Shown here: piece by piece, positions 24,268 to 32,816 of the stretch
Position numbering within the stretch: the first letter of the stretch is position 1
Layout of the letters: every line of letters starts with the position of its first letter
Source of the DNA: a virus
IMG/VR virus record: IMGVR_UViG_3300046512_000174
Location: 29,466 to 93,465 of that record
Reading direction: 5' to 3' (one strand)
Length of the DNA: 64,000 nt
Position numbers and translations under genes: made by a program
The notes under the pieces: generated by a model
Seen by the model: the letters and a program-made list of their open reading frames with translations, nothing else
Databases searched by the model: none
Told to the model about the DNA's origin: nothing

Positions 24268-24521
24268 ACCTGTCCCGCGTGCTCGACATCCTGATCCCGC
24301 GCTTCATGACCGAGGACGCAGCGGCTGATCTCCACTTCTGCGATCACTGCAACAAGCCGCACCCGCAACCAGTCTGCTCGATGAAGGATATCGAACCCGG
24401 CGAGGTCTTCGCGGGCATCATGACCGTGCGGTTCTTCAACCTGTTCGGCCTGTCGCTGTTCCCGCGCTTCGACGGCGTGATGCGACCATGGGTCAACCCC
24501 CACGACAAGGCTGAGCCCTGA
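24264..24521 (+). CDS. Small protein with Cys/His pair, 85 residues
   Basis: HFCDHCNKPHPQPVC is a possible metal site. A hydrophobic segment (FFNLFGLSLFPRF) follows. Function unknown. Confidence 0.55.
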   Translation: MNLSRVLDILIPRFMTEDAAADLHFCDHCNKPHPQPVCSMKDIEPGEVFAGIMTVRFFNLFGLSLFPRFDGVMRPWVNPHDKAEP

Positions 24522-24958
24522 TGGCGAACATTGACGAAATCCGGCAGGACCGGTCGGCCGACCGCGACGCCATTCAAGCACAGATGGATGACTACCTGCG
24601 CAATGGCGGCATGATCAGCAAGGTGGACTGGGCCGGCAACGTTGTCGGCTTTGCCAGCGAGACACCATCCGGACCTCGCCCGATTCCGAAGGGCATGAAC
24701 TTCAATCCGCCGATCAATAGCGATCGAACGGCGAAGCTCGCTCCCACAGTGCCAGCCCCGGCCAGCAAGGCTTTGCCGGTCAAAAAGGTCGAGTTCGCTC
24801 CCACAGTGGAAATCGCACCGGCGCCGGTCACTCGCCGGGTGAAGCCAGCGCCGACCTCCACCGTCATCGATATCGTGCCCGAGCTGCGCCGCATCCGCGC
24901 TGACGCCGAGCGCGCACTGGCTCGGCTGAACGCCGCTGCCGAAAGGCGAACCGCGTGA
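24521..24958 (+). CDS. Proline/alanine-rich hypothetical protein, 145 residues
   Basis: A structured N-terminal 50 residues is followed by a Pro-Ala-rich linker with two copies of APTV and a C-terminal helix (LRRIRADAERALARL). Unknown. Bipartite element 2 begins four bases after the stop. Confidence 0.6.
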   Translation: MANIDEIRQDRSADRDAIQAQMDDYLRNGGMISKVDWAGNVVGFASETPSGPRPIPKGMNFNPPINSDRTAKLAPTVPAPASKALPVKKVEFAPTVEIAPAPVTRRVKPAPTSTVIDIVPELRRIRADAERALARLNAAAERRTA

Positions 24959-24961
24959 CAA

Positions 24962-25053
24962 CCCTGACCAGTGATCAGGGTGTCAGAGGCGCAAACACCC
25001 GCAGACGCTGACCGCCTGCGTACACACCGACAGTTCGGGCGCCATAAGGGCGC
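24962..25053 (+). repeat. Bipartite element 2
   Basis: CCCTGA/TCAGGG hairpin at 24962-24980, gap of 56 nt, then GGGCGC-CATAA-GGGCGC at 25037-25053, about 20 nt before the next ATG. Confidence 0.75.
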
Positions 25054-25071
25054 GAAGCCATGGAGAACCGC

Positions 25072-25248
25072 ATGATCGAGACACCTGAAAACTGGGAGGT
25101 ACTGGCCAAGTCGCTGAGCGATCCGCGCGCCAACCACCAGTGCAAGACCTGCAGCGGCAAGGGCATTCACAAATGCCCCGGCTCGAAACCGGCACCAGTT
25201 CGCTCGGTCGCCGATCATGAGGAACTGCTGGCCAAGGCCGATCGATGA
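25072..25248 (+). CDS. Small Cys-rich protein, 58 residues
   Basis: ATG 25072 has TGGAGAACCGC upstream; ATG 25060 is an in-frame alternative. CKTCSGKGIHKCPG is half of a DnaJ-like zinc finger. Unknown function. Confidence 0.6.
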   Translation: MIETPENWEVLAKSLSDPRANHQCKTCSGKGIHKCPGSKPAPVRSVADHEELLAKADR

Positions 25249-25541
25249 GCAGCGTATTCCACGGCGAGCCGGGCGGCCATGCCCGGTCTGTGCGCGACGT
25301 CACCTTCGGAACACCGAAGCGGCCATCGACCGGCAACCAGAAAGGGCACAAGCCGCTGCTGACCGACGCGGAAATCCTTGAGATGCGTGCGCTCAGTGAA
25401 TTCTCCGGCTGGACTCGCGAGCAGCTGATGGCTCGTTTCGTCGTCGATTACGACATGGTGTACCGCGTGCTGTCGGGCGTGACCCGGTCGCGCTTGGTCG
25501 CCACCCGCAAACACCTACCGAAGAATCTGGAGTCCGCATGA
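25245..25541 (+). CDS. Small protein with helix-turn-helix-like segment
   Basis: 98 residues; LTDAEILEMRALSEFSGW...LMARFVVDYDMVYRVLSG reads like a helix-turn-helix of the type used to read phage or host DNA. It is a candidate regulator, but the match is by eye. Chained by ATGA overlaps. Confidence 0.5.
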   Translation: MSSVFHGEPGGHARSVRDVTFGTPKRPSTGNQKGHKPLLTDAEILEMRALSEFSGWTREQLMARFVVDYDMVYRVLSGVTRSRLVATRKHLPKNLESA

Positions 25542-25810
25542 TCGACAAAGAGCTGTCGCTGATCGTTTACCCGGTTGAACTGGGTGAGGATCCGCCATTC
25601 TGGGTGGCTGAGTCTCAGCACTTCAAGTACCTGCACCCGCTCGACGGCAAGGAGGAGGCTTTCCGCTTTCAGCAGAAGGGCGCCAGCGCAGAGGAGGCGC
25701 GTGAGAAGGCGCAGAAGCAGCTGGACTGGTTCAATGGCGATCGAGGTCACTGCATCACCGAGATCGAAGACTTCACCGCCGAGCAGCTGGCCAAGGTGAC
25801 GCCGGTATGA
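25538..25810 (+). CDS. Hypothetical acidic protein, 90 residues
   Basis: Short mixed protein ending in helices; the middle GASAEEAREKAQKQLDW is a helix pattern frequent in small phage proteins. Unknown. Confidence 0.55.
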   Translation: MIDKELSLIVYPVELGEDPPFWVAESQHFKYLHPLDGKEEAFRFQQKGASAEEAREKAQKQLDWFNGDRGHCITEIEDFTAEQLAKVTPV

Positions 25811-26112
25811 GCCAAAGAGCGGAGTACCTCGACTATGCGACTCTGGACAGCGGAATGATGCATCGCGTGCGGGTGCGCGCCGAGACCGTCGATATCGGTG
25901 AAGCGAAGGACGTTCCTTGCGGCCCGGTAGCTGTCGCCCTGACCCACTTGAACTACGGCTGGTATTCGTGGCGCCAGAAAGCCGAGTTCGGATTCATGCG
26001 ACTGGTGCGCCGCAAGCCTCTCGCGGCACAAACGGCCGCACTCATCTCGCACGACCGGATTCTCAACGGTCAGATCGCGTCGCGCGGGCTGGTGGATTTT
26101 TACATCACCTGA
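25807..26112 (+). CDS. Hypothetical protein, 101 residues
   Basis: Strand-rich with aromatic HLNYGWYSW segment. Its TGA lies in the hairpin of bipartite element 3. Unknown function. Confidence 0.55.
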   Translation: MSQRAEYLDYATLDSGMMHRVRVRAETVDIGEAKDVPCGPVAVALTHLNYGWYSWRQKAEFGFMRLVRRKPLAAQTAALISHDRILNGQIASRGLVDFYIT

Positions 26113-26199
26113 TACGGAATCAGGGCGTCAGCCTGCTGTGCGATCAATAGACACTGATGGCTTAAACGCTGAACTTCACTTCGGGCGCCAACCGGGCGC
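26108..26199 (+). repeat. Bipartite element 3
   Basis: CCTGA/TCAGG hairpin (26108-26125) containing the upstream stop codon, 57-nt gap, then GGGCGC-CAACC-GGGCGC (26183-26199), 18 nt before the next ATG. Confidence 0.75.
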
Positions 26200-26217
26200 A
26201 AAAATCAAGGGGTATGC

Positions 26218-27030
26218 ATGAACACTAAAGATAATCTGAACACCGCTTCGATGCTCGGCAACACCATCGCCGGGCTACTGGTGATTTCCACCAACAACAG
26301 CGCGGCAGTGCAAACGGCAGTCGGTGATTTGATCGTTGCCATGGCAGCCAAGGCCCGAGGTCTGCTGAATGGCGATCAGCTGGAATTATCCATTCCGGAT
26401 GGCCGGCCGGGCCGCGCCTACGATGCCGCTGCCGCGCAATGCCCTGAAGCCAAAGAGCAGCAGGTCGCTGCGGGCGCGGAATGTGCGAAATGCGGACAGG
26501 TCGATGCTGGACAAACCGGCGAGTACCCTTGCGCCGATTGCGGCTTGCCAAAAACGCACGACTCCGACTGCTCGACCAACAATCGCGGTGTGCCGGAACT
26601 GCTCGGCAAGTGCGACTGCTCGATCGCGCCGTGTGAGCACAATGCCCCTGCTTCCGACTGCCCGTGCGCGAGCGAGTCGACGCGCAATCTTGGGCGCCCT
26701 CACAACCTCAACTGCAACTTCGAGCACTTCCTCGCTTACACGGGCCTCATGAATGAGTCGCCTGAGATCATCGCCAAGGTCAAGCTCGGTTACGCTGATC
26801 AGTGGCGCGCATGCGTGCAGCTCACCGAGCTGGAGTCTGCTCTCAATCAAACAGCGCCGATCGCCACCATGCGGACGGCTGTGACAGAACATCTGCGGCG
26901 TGGTTTTGCTGATGGTCACATCGACCATGTCGTTCGCGTTGTGTCCGACTCGGCCGGCAGCACCGAGTTTTATATCCGTCCGCTGAAGGGCTCTGGCGAA
27001 ACCACCCAGTTCGTCGTCCTCAACGACTGA
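26218..27030 (+). CDS. Cysteine-rich hypothetical protein, 270 residues
   Basis: Helical N terminus (residues 1-60), then a region at about 75-165 with more than ten cysteines, including CAKCGQ, CADCG and CDCSIAPCEH, suggesting several zinc sites, and a C-terminal domain. The upstream AAGGGGT is a good ribosome site. Unknown function. Confidence 0.6.
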   Translation: MNTKDNLNTASMLGNTIAGLLVISTNNSAAVQTAVGDLIVAMAAKARGLLNGDQLELSIPDGRPGRAYDAAAAQCPEAKEQQVAAGAECAKCGQVDAGQTGEYPCADCGLPKTHDSDCSTNNRGVPELLGKCDCSIAPCEHNAPASDCPCASESTRNLGRPHNLNCNFEHFLAYTGLMNESPEIIAKVKLGYADQWRACVQLTELESALNQTAPIATMRTAVTEHLRRGFADGHIDHVVRVVSDSAGSTEFYIRPLKGSGETTQFVVLND

Positions 27031-27071
27031 TCAACCCAGCGCCACGGACGGCGCACCACCGAGGCTTCACC

Positions 27072-27458
27072 ATGACCCCTGTTGAATTCTGTTACTGGCT
27101 TCGCGGCTCGACCGAGATGCACCCGGTCGCACAACCAACCCCTGAGCAATGGGCAATGATCCGCGAGCACGCTGGTCTGGCGACATCTGACCTCAGCCCG
27201 GCGCCGATCAGCATTGCGTGCGATCGGTTCGCGCAGTGGATCCACGGATTCGCGCAACTGGCCATCGAAGGCCCCAGCCCAGATCAGTGGCTGATCATCC
27301 AAGAGCGGCTGCGTCAGGTATTCATCAAGGTTACATCGACGCCTGCATTCCGGCTCGACAATAGTGGGCTGCGCACGCTGGAGCTTCGGCAAGAAGACCG
27401 AATTGCCGAATTGCTTCGCGAACAGAACTATCCGCTGCTGCACACCGCCACCTGCTGA
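27072..27458 (+). CDS. Duplicated-motif hypothetical protein, 128 residues
   Basis: Two similar blocks: FCYWLRGSTEM...PTPEQWAMIREH and RFAQWIHGFAQL...PSPDQWLIIQER. The F-x-x-W-(L/I)-x-G ... QW pattern is a recurrent phage protein family of unknown role. Last gene before the first RTCGTGAY element. Confidence 0.65.
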   Translation: MTPVEFCYWLRGSTEMHPVAQPTPEQWAMIREHAGLATSDLSPAPISIACDRFAQWIHGFAQLAIEGPSPDQWLIIQERLRQVFIKVTSTPAFRLDNSGLRTLELRQEDRIAELLREQNYPLLHTATC

Positions 27459-27500
27459 CCACCATCGCCGGCCCATCCGTGGCCGGCCTTCCCCTGCGTC

Positions 27501-27522
27501 GTCGTGACAATACCCTCGCTCA
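27501..27522 (+). promoter_or_regulatory. Late element RTCGTGAY (variant with leader)
   Basis: GTCGTGAC at 27501-27508; the position 15 nt downstream is an A but is followed by TA, not TG. The downstream gene starts at GTG 27551 with a weak GGAA ribosome site, so this copy would give a 28-nt leader if transcription starts at the same place as in the leaderless copies. Confidence 0.5.
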
Positions 27523-27550
27523 ATACCCTACCCAACCCACGGAACGAATA

Positions 27551-28069
27551 GTGTCAAACGACGATCTCGAAACCACGATTGCGTATGCCCGCGCGCTATA
27601 CGAGGGCACGCATGGCATGACCATCACGCAGCTGTCGGAGATCACCCAGATCGCGCCGCGCACGCTGAAGATCTACAGCAGCGATCAGAAGTGGAAAAAG
27701 GAACTCGAAACCAAGACCGGCGCCACCACGCAGTCGGCGATCGAGGCTGCTGCTCATTTCTCCGGTCAGCAGCTGATGCGCGAGAAGGAAGGCGAGGAGG
27801 CGCCGGCCGAAGACAATGCGCTGGTCGAGCCTTTGCCATCCGAGCGTGATGAACTGCTGACCCGGCACAAGGCTGAATGGAAAGTGCCGCGCGCGATGGC
27901 GAACGAATCGGTGAACCTGCGCACCACCAACCCGATGGCCGCATTCGAGCGCGCCAAGATGGCCAAGATCACCGCCGAGAGCCTGAAAATCATTCAGGAC
28001 GGTGAGCGCCGGGCCTACGGTATCGACAAGCCGGACGGCGACCACACCCTGCTTCTGCAAAGGACCTGA
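27551..28069 (+). CDS. Small-terminase-like protein with helix-turn-helix
   Basis: 172 residues from GTG 27551. HGMTITQLSEITQIAPRTLKIY is a helix-turn-helix, followed by a long charged region and a helical segment with NLRTTNPMAAFERAKMAKI. This layout is common in small terminase subunits and similar packaging proteins, and the next gene is a ParB-methyltransferase often found beside packaging genes. The large terminase is 18 kb away, so the assignment is tentative. Confidence 0.5.
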   Translation: MSNDDLETTIAYARALYEGTHGMTITQLSEITQIAPRTLKIYSSDQKWKKELETKTGATTQSAIEAAAHFSGQQLMREKEGEEAPAEDNALVEPLPSERDELLTRHKAEWKVPRAMANESVNLRTTNPMAAFERAKMAKITAESLKIIQDGERRAYGIDKPDGDHTLLLQRT

Positions 28070-28072
28070 TCG

Positions 28073-29578
28073 ATGGACATGAACCAGATGATGGGCCTCG
28101 ACGTCGAGATCCCGCAAATCACCCTGCGGCCGATCGAAAGCATGGTCGCCTACCACAACAACTCGCGCACGCACTCGATCGGGCAGCTGGCCGAGATTGG
28201 CGCAAGCCTGCTGGAATTTGGTTGGACCAACCCGATTCTGGCCGATGCGCTGGGCACCGTCGCCGGCCACGGACGCACCATGGCCGCCGCCGAGCTGTAT
28301 CGCCAAGGCAAGCAGATCCTGTTCCCCAACGGTTCGCCGATCCCGATCGGCATGGTGCCCGTGGTCGACTGCACCGGCTGGAGCGATGCCCAGCGCCGCG
28401 CCTACATCATCGCCGACAACAAGCTGGCCCTGAACGCGGGGTGGGACATGGACCTGCTGAGTATCGAATTGACCGAGCTGGGCGAACTGGGTTTCGACCT
28501 ATCGCTGACCGGCTTCAACGAGGATGAACTCGCCGACCTGCTCACGATCGAGGAGCCTGAGCTGCCGGACGCTGATCCAGATGCCGCGCCAGCGCTAGAG
28601 GACAACGCCGTTTCCGTGCTCGGCGATGTCTGGGTGCTCGGCCCGCACCGGGTCTGTTGCGGTGACAGCACCAGCCTCGATGATTGGGATCGCCTGATGC
28701 AGGGCGAGCGCGCCGATATCTGCTGGACTGACCCGCCGTACAACGTGGACGTCGGCCGGAAAAACCGCCTGATGGACACCGTCGATGGCCAGTCGCGAGG
28801 GGCAACCGGATCGCTGAAGAACGACAAGATGAGCGACGCCGACTTCGGTGAGTTCATGCTCGACTTCTACAAGGCCACGATCGAGCAGCTGAAGGCCGGC
28901 GCGCCGATCTACGTGGCGCACGCCGATCGCACCGGGGACATTTTCCGGAACGCTTTCATCGCCGCCGGCTTCCACTTCAGTCAGACGATCATCTGGCGCA
29001 AGAACAACCATGTGCTCGGCGTGGCCGACTACCAGTCGATCCACGAACCAATCCTGTACGGCTGGCGCCCGGGCTCGAAACACAAGTGGCATGGCGGCCG
29101 GAAGAACAAGACCGTCATTGAAATCGGCGAAGGCGGCCCGATCAGCAAGACCGAGGACGGCCGGTGGGTGATCAAGGTCGGTGATCAGGTGCTGATCGTC
29201 GATGGTCAGGCGACCCTGCAGGAAAGCCAGTCGTCGATGATCTACGAGCCGAAGCCGGCCAAGTCAGGTCTGCACCCGACGCAGAAGCCCGTTGCACTGG
29301 TCGAGCGGATGCTGAAGAACAGCGCGCGCTCCGGTGATCTGGTGGTCGACGCGTTCGGCGGTTCCGGGACCACGCTGCTGGCAGCCGACCGCATGGGCAT
29401 GTCTGCCCGACTTATGGAACTCGACCCGCGTTTCGCCGACGTGATCGTGCGGCGCTGGCAGGATTACACCGGGCGCCGTGCGTGCCATGCGCTCACTGGC
29501 GAACTGTTCCCCGGTGAGGGCGAGGTTCGTCCGGATCCGGCGCCGCAACCACCGATGGGCGATGAGGATATTTTCTGA
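28073..29578 (+). CDS. ParB/Srx-domain DNA methyltransferase
   Basis: 501 residues. An N-terminal ParB-like nuclease fold (about 15-120: MVAYHNNSRTHS, GHGRTMAAAELY, YIIADNKLALNAGWD) is fused to a DNA methyltransferase with DPPY at 220-223 and AFGGSGTT from 426, again beta-class order. Such fusions are frequent in phages and modify DNA at a specific site. This is the second methyltransferase in the window and has a different architecture from the first. Confidence 0.87.
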   Translation: MDMNQMMGLDVEIPQITLRPIESMVAYHNNSRTHSIGQLAEIGASLLEFGWTNPILADALGTVAGHGRTMAAAELYRQGKQILFPNGSPIPIGMVPVVDCTGWSDAQRRAYIIADNKLALNAGWDMDLLSIELTELGELGFDLSLTGFNEDELADLLTIEEPELPDADPDAAPALEDNAVSVLGDVWVLGPHRVCCGDSTSLDDWDRLMQGERADICWTDPPYNVDVGRKNRLMDTVDGQSRGATGSLKNDKMSDADFGEFMLDFYKATIEQLKAGAPIYVAHADRTGDIFRNAFIAAGFHFSQTIIWRKNNHVLGVADYQSIHEPILYGWRPGSKHKWHGGRKNKTVIEIGEGGPISKTEDGRWVIKVGDQVLIVDGQATLQESQSSMIYEPKPAKSGLHPTQKPVALVERMLKNSARSGDLVVDAFGGSGTTLLAADRMGMSARLMELDPRFADVIVRRWQDYTGRRACHALTGELFPGEGEVRPDPAPQPPMGDEDIF

Positions 29579-29784
29579 TGGATACCGTTCAGCTGGTAGA
29601 ACTCAATACCCTGTCGCCCGGTGACTGGGTTCGCTTCATCGGCGGCGATATCGGCATCATCCGCGACAAAGTCACGGTGCCCGGGTACCGGCAATCCTAC
29701 GTCGAGGTCCCCGGCGATCGTTACCCGGTGCGAATCACGCCGCTCGACGTCAAGGTCGAACACCTTCCCGACCACCATCCCTGA
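29578..29784 (+). CDS. Small SH3-like protein, 68 residues
   Basis: LSPGDWVRFIGGDIGIIRDKV and YVEVPGDRYPVRI are short-strand patterns of an SH3-like barrel. Starts on the methyltransferase stop (TGATG). The stop lies in the hairpin of bipartite element 4. Confidence 0.6.
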   Translation: MDTVQLVELNTLSPGDWVRFIGGDIGIIRDKVTVPGYRQSYVEVPGDRYPVRITPLDVKVEHLPDHHP

Positions 29785-29859
29785 CTACCAATCAGGGAAT
29801 CAGCCAGATGACGCGCCGCTTTGAGCGCGTTTTCTGTTTTTAGGGCGCCAATAGTCCGC
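29779..29859 (+). repeat. Bipartite element 4 (short-gap form) with internal terminator
   Basis: CCCTGA/TCAGGG hairpin (29779-29797) includes the upstream stop. The gap is 45 nt and holds an ACGCGC/GCGCGT hairpin followed by TTTT (29811-29834), a likely terminator. The direct repeat is GGGCGC-CAATA-GTCCGC (29843-29859), with a degenerate second half. Confidence 0.7.
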
Positions 29860-29875
29860 AACGTCAATTAGCCTA

Positions 29876-29905
29876 TTGCTCAAATCCGATTAATGCGCGC
29901 ATAAT
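29876..29905 (+). promoter_or_regulatory. Palindrome-controlled promoter P8
   Basis: Plus strand: -35 TTGCTC (29876-29881), 18-bp spacer, -10 CATAAT (29900-29905). Palindrome TTGCTCAAATCCGATTAA at 29876-29893. It starts the 29937-35598 gene chain. Confidence 0.75.
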
Positions 29906-29936
29906 CCTGCCATCAACAACGCAGCGGGGCAGGAAC

Positions 29937-30734
29937 ATGAATCAGCGCATCGTCACGTACACGACAAGGCTGAACGAAAACACTGGTGTAGCAACCCATG
30001 TGGTCGAGCTGAGCGGAAAACTGGTAGCTGACACGGGCATCCCACGGATTTGCAAGTCGTCTTATGAGGCTGTGCTGGCCTCCAGCGACAATATCGTCAT
30101 GGCCCGGCACATCGCCGCCTGCCTGAATGCGTGCGAAGGCATCGACATTGAGGCGCTGGAAGCAATGCCGGGCAGTTTCGATACGCTGCTGTCCGCTGGC
30201 TTCAAGGAAGTCATCGCTCACCCGGCAATCAAGCTGATGATCGACAATGAGCAAGCCCGCGACTTTATCGCCGCGTGGAACGCCATGCCGGTTACTGGCC
30301 CGACCATCGTCGCAATGCAAGCGTCCGGCGACCTGCTACCGCCGGTTGAGATCGAGCAGATCGCGTGGCTGCAAAAGGCGCATACCCTGCACCGTCAGGT
30401 TTCGATGCTGTACATGGTCGATGGCTACGAGGTGACGGTTACGTGGGATGAAAATCCAATCTCCGAAGCCTTCCATGGCGAAACCCTGCGCGAGGCGATC
30501 AGCAACGCCATGGCCGGGCACGACCTTGATGCGCGGCATCCGTACACCGACAATCAGCTGCGTTACCCGGAAGATGCGCAGCGCACCAAGCTGCTCAACA
30601 CCCTGAAAGGTATCCGCGCGCACATTGAAAAAATCAGCCCAGATCACTGGTGGATCGACACGCCGGACCGTGGCGGTTTCGACACCGATGCGCTGGATGC
30701 CGTTATCTCTGAATTTGAAGGCGGTGATGTATGA
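29937..30734 (+). CDS. Hypothetical protein with an AACLNACEGI motif, 265 residues
   Basis: ARHIAACLNACEGIDIEALE near residue 60 is a short helix motif found in many phage accessory proteins; the next gene has a related copy. No enzyme motif. First gene under promoter P8. Confidence 0.6.
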   Translation: MNQRIVTYTTRLNENTGVATHVVELSGKLVADTGIPRICKSSYEAVLASSDNIVMARHIAACLNACEGIDIEALEAMPGSFDTLLSAGFKEVIAHPAIKLMIDNEQARDFIAAWNAMPVTGPTIVAMQASGDLLPPVEIEQIAWLQKAHTLHRQVSMLYMVDGYEVTVTWDENPISEAFHGETLREAISNAMAGHDLDARHPYTDNQLRYPEDAQRTKLLNTLKGIRAHIEKISPDHWWIDTPDRGGFDTDALDAVISEFEGGDV

Positions 30735-31324
30735 CCGATCAAACACTCAAGGCCGCCCCGCTGAGCATTTCTCTGGGTTACGGCGCTGTCATCACTCAAG
30801 GCAATCGAGAAGTCGCGAAGGTCGGCAACCTGATGGAAGCCGAGCGCCTTGCGGCCTGCTGGAACGTATGCGACGGGATCAGCACCTCGGTGTTGGAGCT
30901 GAACGCAACGGCAGGTGGCGTGGCGAATCTCGAGCGCCAGCGTGACGCGTTGCTGGCAGCACTCAAAAAGCTGAATAGTCGGTTCTGCTCAAACATTGAT
31001 GCCGGGGCCGTCGCCACTGATATCGACTTCGAGTTAGTGGCTGAAATTGGAGTTGTGCTCGCAAGCATCAAGGATCTCAAGCCAGCCGAACCGCCAAGCT
31101 ACCACGACGTCGTTGTCTTCGCCGGTGACCAGCGCCTGCGCCTTTTCGATTGCTCCTATGGGTTGCAGCTGCAATGTACACGCTCAGCCGGATGGGAGCT
31201 GTGGAACGTGTGGGACGGCAAAGAGGAGTTTCTGGCCGGCGAATACAGCAGCAAGCCGCTCCGCATCGAAGTGCGGGGCGTGGTGATCTGCGAAACGAAA
31301 CCGTCTGAGGGTGATGATAAATGA
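30731..31324 (+). CDS. Paralogous-motif hypothetical protein, 197 residues
   Basis: AERLAACWNVCDGISTSVLEL corresponds to the motif in the previous gene. A coiled coil (LERQRDALLAALKKL) and a C-terminal strand domain around GWELWNVWDGKEEF follow. ATGA overlap. Unknown function. Confidence 0.6.
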   Translation: MTDQTLKAAPLSISLGYGAVITQGNREVAKVGNLMEAERLAACWNVCDGISTSVLELNATAGGVANLERQRDALLAALKKLNSRFCSNIDAGAVATDIDFELVAEIGVVLASIKDLKPAEPPSYHDVVVFAGDQRLRLFDCSYGLQLQCTRSAGWELWNVWDGKEEFLAGEYSSKPLRIEVRGVVICETKPSEGDDK

Positions 31325-31554
31325 AACCAATCCCAATCTCAGCCGCCGAGCGCATCGCCAAGGATTACGGTTACGACCAAGTGATCATCATCGCGCGCAA
31401 GGTCGGTGATGCCCCGGATCCACATGGCGAGCACTGCACGACCTACGGTGTAACTAAGGCCCACTGCGAGGTTGCCGCACGTGCAGGCGACTTCCTGAAA
31501 TACAAGGTGATGGGCTGGGTGAAGGACGAGGCGGCTGAGGTGCCTGAAGCATGA
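31321..31554 (+). CDS. Conserved-type phage protein, 77 residues
   Basis: Signature DQVIIIARKVG, GEHCTTYGVTKAHCEVAA and FLKYKVMGW belongs to a small family I recognise from phages. Function unknown, length typical. Confidence 0.7.
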   Translation: MKPIPISAAERIAKDYGYDQVIIIARKVGDAPDPHGEHCTTYGVTKAHCEVAARAGDFLKYKVMGWVKDEAAEVPEA

Positions 31555-31787
31555 GCCTGCCAATGAACTACTTCGTCAACGAAAGAACTCGCCTGTGCCG
31601 CACCCTCAGCGGGCGCGGCCCGGACCACACGGCCAACCTGCTCGAAGCCGAAAAGGATGGATTTAAGGAGGTCACTCCGTTTGAGTTCGACGACTTCCGC
31701 GCTGAAACCCAGAAGGCCAAAGACGCCGGCTGGAATCCGAACCGCATGCGCTACGCCACGTTCATGGCCAAGCAGGCCGCCAAATGA
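31551..31787 (+). CDS. Hypothetical protein, 78 residues
   Basis: Charged, helical C terminus; no motif. ATGA overlaps on both sides. Confidence 0.55.
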   Translation: MSLPMNYFVNERTRLCRTLSGRGPDHTANLLEAEKDGFKEVTPFEFDDFRAETQKAKDAGWNPNRMRYATFMAKQAAK

Positions 31788-31993
31788 TCCGCTGCTGCCG
31801 CGACCGCTGCGAGCCCGGCACTGAATGCGGCTGCCCTGCCTGCTCGGCGAAGAAATACCCGCAGTACGCGAAAATAGAACCAGAACAAATGGCCGGCATC
31901 TGCGGCGGTTGCCAAGGGATGCTGGTTTACCGTAACGGCGCGCTGGTCCATTCCAGCCCGCGATCTACTTGCCCGGGAGTTATTAGGCGATGA
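31784..31993 (+). CDS. Small Cys-rich protein, 69 residues
   Basis: Nine cysteines, including CEPGTECGCPACS and ICGGCQG, point to zinc binding. Function unknown. Confidence 0.6.
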   Translation: MIRCCRDRCEPGTECGCPACSAKKYPQYAKIEPEQMAGICGGCQGMLVYRNGALVHSSPRSTCPGVIRR

Positions 31994-32577
31994 GCGAGAA
32001 CAAAGAACCGAATGCGATTTACTGGCCAGCAGGCGGAAAGCTGCTCGCCCGCATCACCAAAAACGGGAAAATGGTTGCAATTTTCAAGGTTCCGCCAACC
32101 GATGAAATTGGCAATGCCATGGCCGCAGCCCTTGATGACGCTAAAGACGTCACCCAGATCCTGCTCAGCGTCACCCCCGGTCCCGATGGTGAAGGCCAAG
32201 AGAACTACGCCAAATCGATTGACGATGTCGTGGAACGTCTCGGCGAGCAGAGCGATCAGATCGAAGCGCTCGAAGCCCGCAATGCCGAGCAACGCATTGC
32301 GGAGCTGGAGAAGGACGCCGCACGCTACCAGTGGCTGCGCGATAAGAGCCAGAATCATCATCAGTTCTACCTGAGCACCCCGCTCTATTTCACGGGCGTG
32401 AAGTTCAGCAAAGAGAACGTAGATAGCACAATCGACGCCGCCCTCAATCCCAACCCCGAGGCAGAAATCCCCCTGTGCGGCACCTGTCACGGCCAAGGCA
32501 TCATCGCCACCGGCATCGCCGAGGCTTCATCAACGATCTGCTACAAGTGCGAAGGCACTGGGAGAAAGGGTCAGTGA
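31990..32577 (+). CDS. Ead/Ea22-like protein with zinc module, 195 residues
   Basis: A coiled coil near 80-115 leads into DAARYQWLRDKSQ and VDSTIDAAL, the signature of Ead/Ea22-like phage proteins. The C terminus CGTCHGQG...CYKCEGTG is a DnaJ-type zinc finger. Role unknown. Confidence 0.65.
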   Translation: MSENKEPNAIYWPAGGKLLARITKNGKMVAIFKVPPTDEIGNAMAAALDDAKDVTQILLSVTPGPDGEGQENYAKSIDDVVERLGEQSDQIEALEARNAEQRIAELEKDAARYQWLRDKSQNHHQFYLSTPLYFTGVKFSKENVDSTIDAALNPNPEAEIPLCGTCHGQGIIATGIAEASSTICYKCEGTGRKGQ

Positions 32578-32816
32578 AAACCGAAGCGGGCAACACCCTG
32601 CAGCAACACATTCTCGATTCAGCAAAAAAGCTCAACGATACCGCTACGATGTATGCGGTCACGTATGCCCAGACCGACAGCCCGGAAAGCAAAGCATCTT
32701 TCGACCGCTATTCGTTTGCCGCTGAGGAGATCCGGAAACTGCATGCCCCGGCGTGCCAGATGCTCCATGCGATCGAGGCGATGATCCCAAATCCAAAGGA
32801 AGCGAAAAAACCATGA
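32574..32816 (+). CDS. Hypothetical protein, 80 residues
   Basis: GTG 32574 overlaps the upstream stop and follows GGAGAAAGGG. Helical throughout. Unknown. Confidence 0.6.
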   Translation: MKTEAGNTLQQHILDSAKKLNDTATMYAVTYAQTDSPESKASFDRYSFAAEEIRKLHAPACQMLHAIEAMIPNPKEAKKP

